Part shown: positions 4,673-6,526 of the stretch, in pieces
How positions within the stretch are numbered: the stretch's first letter is position 1
Layout: every line of letters starts with the position of its first letter
From: CAZVON01 sp964628435
GTDB lineage: Bacteria; Patescibacteriota; Microgenomatia; Levybacterales; UBA12049
Assembly: GCA_964628435.1 (NCBI GenBank)
Contig: CAZVON010000042.1
Coordinates: 1 to 6,526, forward strand
DNA: 6,526 bases
Reading direction: 5' to 3'
Made by a program: the position numbers and the translations under genes
The notes under the pieces: model-generated
The model's input: only the letters and a program-made list of their open reading frames with translations
The model's database searches: none
Told to the model about the DNA's origin: nothing

Positions 4673-5094
4673 TATTCAACGCTTACTCCCATTGACCGTG
4701 CTGTTCCTTCGACGATTCGCCTAGCCATTTCTACATCGGTGGTATTTAAGTCATCCATTTTTGCTTTGGCAATATCTTGCGCTTGTTGAAGAGTAATTTT
4801 CCCTGCTTGTTCTTTACCTGGTTTTTGCGACCCTTTGTCTTTATGCATGGCTTTTTTGATCATCTCAGCAACCGGTGGTTTTTTAGTTATAAAAGAAAAC
4901 GTTTTGTCTTCGTATACCGTAATAACTGCTGGGATAATAGTACCTTTTTGTTGCGCTGTTTTGTCGTTAAACGCTTTGACAAACTCCATGATTGGAAGTC
5001 CGTGTTGACCAAGCGCTGGCCCTACCGGTGGTGCTGGTGTTGCTGATCCTGCTGGAATATTAAGTTTTATGATTGTTTTAACCTTCTTTGCCAT
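4672..5094 (-). CDS. rplK: 50S ribosomal protein L11
   Basis: L11 binds the GTPase-associated centre of 23S rRNA together with the L10/L12 stalk and takes part in elongation-factor action and stringent signalling. The start at ATG 5094 gives MAKKVKTIIKLNIPAG and 140 residues, the usual family length; a TTG at 5109 would add five residues (MPNVL) and has no usable ribosome site. The N-terminal domain shows the hallmark ATPAPPVGPALGQHGLPIME (residues 18-37). The C-terminal rRNA-binding domain shows KPPVAEMIKKA, KPGKEQAGKITLQQAQDIAK and the terminal GTARSMGVSVE. The gene is 26 nt after nusG and upstream of rplA, the standard order. The ribosome site is weak. Confidence 0.97.
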   Translation of the reverse strand: MAKKVKTIIKLNIPAGSATPAPPVGPALGQHGLPIMEFVKAFNDKTAQQKGTIIPAVITVYEDKTFSFITKKPPVAEMIKKAMHKDKGSQKPGKEQAGKITLQQAQDIAKAKMDDLNTTDVEMARRIVEGTARSMGVSVE

Positions 5095-5120
5095 AAGTAC
5101 ATTAGGCAACCTTAAGTAGC

Positions 5121-5699
5121 CTATAATTTCGCCACCTGCAAAAAATCCAATTCAACCGGTGTTTCTCTTCCGAAAATTGAAACCAGTACTTTCAGTTTTC
5201 CTTTTGCTTCGTCAAGACTATCTATAGTACCCAAAAAATCCGTAAATGGACCATCGATAATTTTAACTGCCTCGCCAACCGAAAACGACGTTTTATACAA
5301 CGGTTGTTCCATGGTCATAAACTTTTGAATTGCTTCAACTTCTTTTTCAGAAATTGGCGTTGGCTTATTGCCCGCGCCAATAAAAGCAGTTACTCCGGCA
5401 GTGGTTCGAACCAGCAACCAGCTCTCGTCATCCAAAATCATTTTTACCAAAACGTAGCCTGGGAATATTTTCTCTTTAACGTTTTCTTTTTTGCCCGCGG
5501 ATACTTTGATGGTATTTCGCGTAGGCACAATTATGTCAAAGATTTTGTTTTGAAATCCCATTGATTCTAAGCGTTGCTTTAAAGATTTCGCAACTTTGTC
5601 TTCGTGTCCAGAATACGTGTGGACAATATACCAACGGGCATTGTTAGATGTCTGCGTTGATTGGTTTTCTTCTGTTTGTTGAGTCTGCTGTGTATCCAT
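5121..5699 (-). CDS. nusG: Transcription elongation/antitermination factor NusG
   Basis: NusG binds RNA polymerase through its NGN domain and links it to Rho or to ribosomal protein S10 through its KOW domain. The protein is 192 residues. An N-terminal Gln/Thr-rich tail of about 20 residues (TQQTQQTEENQSTQTSNN) precedes the NGN domain, which begins ARWYIVHTYSGHEDKVAKSL (21-40) and contains the hallmark KIFPGYVLVKM (77-87) and VRTTAGVTAFIG (97-108). The KOW domain follows at about 138-192 (FSVGEAVKIIDGPFTDFLGTI). The length is close to the usual 175-185 plus the tail. The start at ATG 5699 is preceded by no clear Shine-Dalgarno. It lies 44 nt after secE and 26 nt before rplK. It may be co-transcribed from the promoter at 5989-5961. 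Confidence 0.97.
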   Translation of the reverse strand: MDTQQTQQTEENQSTQTSNNARWYIVHTYSGHEDKVAKSLKQRLESMGFQNKIFDIIVPTRNTIKVSAGKKENVKEKIFPGYVLVKMILDDESWLLVRTTAGVTAFIGAGNKPTPISEKEVEAIQKFMTMEQPLYKTSFSVGEAVKIIDGPFTDFLGTIDSLDEAKGKLKVLVSIFGRETPVELDFLQVAKL

Positions 5700-5743
5700 C
5701 GTTACATTTTAAATTTTCTCGGTAAATGTGCTATTTGCTGTTT

Positions 5744-5926
5744 TCACTTTACTATTATTTCCATTGCTTTTGTTAAGATAAAGTCTAGTCCCCCGATAAA
5801 AAGTCCAACGATAAGACTTACCAATAACACGGTTACGGTAAGCCGCATCACATTTTGTTGTGCTGGCCACGTTACTTTCTTGAGTTCATCCTGTGTTTCT
5901 TTTAGAAAAGTAAGCGGTGACATCAT
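5744..5926 (-). CDS. secE: Preprotein translocase subunit SecE
   Basis: SecE is the essential small subunit that clamps the SecY channel in the cytoplasmic membrane. This is the short single-helix form, 60 residues. An amphipathic N-terminal helix FLKETQDELKKVTWP (residues 7-21) carries the family hallmark K-K-V-T-W-P, and one transmembrane segment follows at about 28-53 (RLTVTVLLVSLIVGLFIGGLDFILTK). Two adjacent ATG codons (5926 and 5923) could start it; I give the first, and only a weak GAG precedes them. It heads the minus-strand operon with nusG 44 nt downstream and has a near-consensus promoter about 35 nt upstream of the ATG. Its whole predicted leader folds into a hairpin that touches the AUG. 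Confidence 0.93.
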   Translation of the reverse strand: MMSPLTFLKETQDELKKVTWPAQQNVMRLTVTVLLVSLIVGLFIGGLDFILTKAMEIIVK

Positions 5927-5955
5927 ATCTCAAATCTTTATTGTAATTTTGAGAT
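5927..5955 (-). promoter_or_regulatory. Leader hairpin abutting the secE start codon
   Basis: ATCTCAAA (plus 5927-5934) and its exact reverse complement (5948-5955) flank a 13-nt loop. On the minus-strand RNA the 3' arm ends at the base before the AUG, and the 5' arm begins about where transcription should start (about 5954). The hairpin thus spans nearly the entire leader and covers the only weak Shine-Dalgarno-like GAG. A regulatory or mRNA-stabilising role is inference. Confidence 0.45.
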
Positions 5956-5960
5956 TATTT

Positions 5961-5989
5961 ATTGTACCAAATATCTGTTGACATGTAAA
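5961..5989 (-). promoter_or_regulatory. Sigma-70 promoter of the secE-nusG-rplK-rplA operon
   Basis: TTTACA (5989-5984), a 17-nt spacer and TACAAT (5966-5961) on the minus strand: five of six matches in both hexamers with ideal spacing. Transcription should start near 5954, about 28 nt before the secE ATG. Its -35 directly abuts the -35 of the galU promoter. Confidence 0.75.
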
Positions 5990-6006
5990 GAGCAAGGGTC
6001 TACAAT
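5978..6006 (+). promoter_or_regulatory. Sigma-70 promoter of galU
   Basis: A perfect TTGACA (5978-5983), a 17-nt spacer and TACAAT (6001-6006) on the plus strand. Transcription should start near 6013, giving a leader of about 35 nt before the ATG at 6048. The -35 hexamers of this and the secE promoter are adjacent, forming the imperfect palindrome TTGACATGTAAA. Confidence 0.75.
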
Positions 6007-6047
6007 AATTACCAATCAATAAATCATCCAATTCCCAATTATTTAAT

Positions 6048-6526
6048 ATGAAAAAGATACGTAAGGCGGTTATTCCAGCGGCAGGGTTTGGCACACGGTT
6101 TCTTCCTCAGACCAAAGCAATGCCCAAAGAAATGCTGCCAGTGGTCGACAAGCCCATTGTGCAGTATATTGTGGAAGAGCTCGTTGACGTGGGCATTAAA
6201 GATATTGTGATTGTGACCGGGTACCACAAGCGAACCATCGAAGATCACTTTGATCGCCCCAGCATGGAGTTAATCGAAAATCTTCGAAAGGGCGGCCCTA
6301 AAAAATTACCGCTTTTGCAAGAAGTCGAGCGCATTTCGGAAATGGCAAATTTTGTGTATGTGCGGCAAAAAGGTCCCTATGGAAATGGCACGCCACTTTT
6401 AAATGTCGCAGAGATTATTGGCAATGAACCCTTTATTTATACCTGGAGCGATGATTTTATAAAATCCGAACCGAAATCTCGGTTTAAGCAACTGATCGAA
6501 ACATACAGCGAATTTGGGTGCTCGGT
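6048..6526 (+). CDS. galU: UTP-glucose-1-phosphate uridylyltransferase, N-terminal part (runs off right edge)
   Basis: GalU makes UDP-glucose from UTP and glucose-1-phosphate for cell-surface polysaccharide and glycolipid synthesis, in the cytosol. 159 complete codons are present. The nucleotide-binding start KAVIPAAGFGTRFLPQTKAM (residues 6-25) followed by PKEMLPVVDKPIVQYIVEE (26-44) is the GalU signature, and IVTGYHKRTIEDHFD (55-69) follows. The sugar/metal region reads YVRQKGPYGNGTP (104-116) and later IYTWSDDFI (130-138); E. coli GalU has GLGHA where this has GNGTP. The start ATG 6048 has an AT-rich leader with no Shine-Dalgarno. The gene is divergent from the ribosomal operon, with abutting promoters. 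GC looks higher than in the ribosomal genes. A related nucleotidyltransferase with another sugar substrate is possible but less likely. Confidence 0.9.
   Translation, partial: MKKIRKAVIPAAGFGTRFLPQTKAMPKEMLPVVDKPIVQYIVEELVDVGIKDIVIVTGYHKRTIEDHFDRPSMELIENLRKGGPKKLPLLQEVERISEMANFVYVRQKGPYGNGTPLLNVAEIIGNEPFIYTWSDDFIKSEPKSRFKQLIETYSEFGCS

Noticed and set aside
5702..5707. ATG-TAA start-stop pair 2 nt before the nusG ATG
   Set aside because: It could stall ribosomes, but such six-base pairs are common by chance in AT-rich DNA and nothing else supports a role.

Overview
The window looks like a piece of a small, AT-leaning bacterial genome, most likely a Candidate Phyla Radiation (Patescibacteria) organism. 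This is an inference from three things: a very compact secE-nusG-rplK-rplA cluster, an L1 protein with a long Lys/Ala/Glu-rich N-terminal extension beginning MGKIRVKVIG, and a stand-alone 746-residue TraG/VirD4-type ATPase whose N-terminal domain I associate with that radiation. Stops TAA, TAG and TGA all end recognisable genes, so the standard bacterial code (table 11) fits and UGA is not recoded. A Microgenomates-like lineage is possible but not proven.

Layout, right to left on the minus strand: secE, nusG, rplK and rplA (5926 down to 3741) form the classic transcription/translation operon, here not followed by rplJ-rplL. After a 253-bp gap with unusual composition comes the large ATPase gene (3487-1247), which has its own extended -10 promoter placed so close to the ATG that its mRNA may be leaderless. 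A 406-bp gene-poor, hairpin-rich gap (841-1246) separates it from three small, tightly packed membrane-protein genes (840-445, about 415-266, and 264 running off the left edge). I do not recognise these three. They are richer in GC (about half) than the ATPase and ribosomal genes and have strong Shine-Dalgarno sites, unlike most genes to their right. On the plus strand, galU (UTP-glucose-1-phosphate uridylyltransferase) starts at 6048 and runs off the right edge.

The clearest regulatory architecture is between secE and galU. Two near-consensus sigma-70 promoters point away from each other with their -35 hexamers directly abutting (5978-5989), so the ribosomal operon and galU promoters probably compete for RNA polymerase. 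The secE leader can fold into a hairpin touching its AUG. The rplK-rplA spacer carries a long split inverted repeat. Upstream of the membrane-gene cassette there is a roughly 28-bp stem-loop whose non-Watson-Crick positions are all G-U only in the minus-strand RNA, the strand that would be the cassette's leader.

No tRNA, rRNA, CRISPR array, transposase or attachment site was seen.
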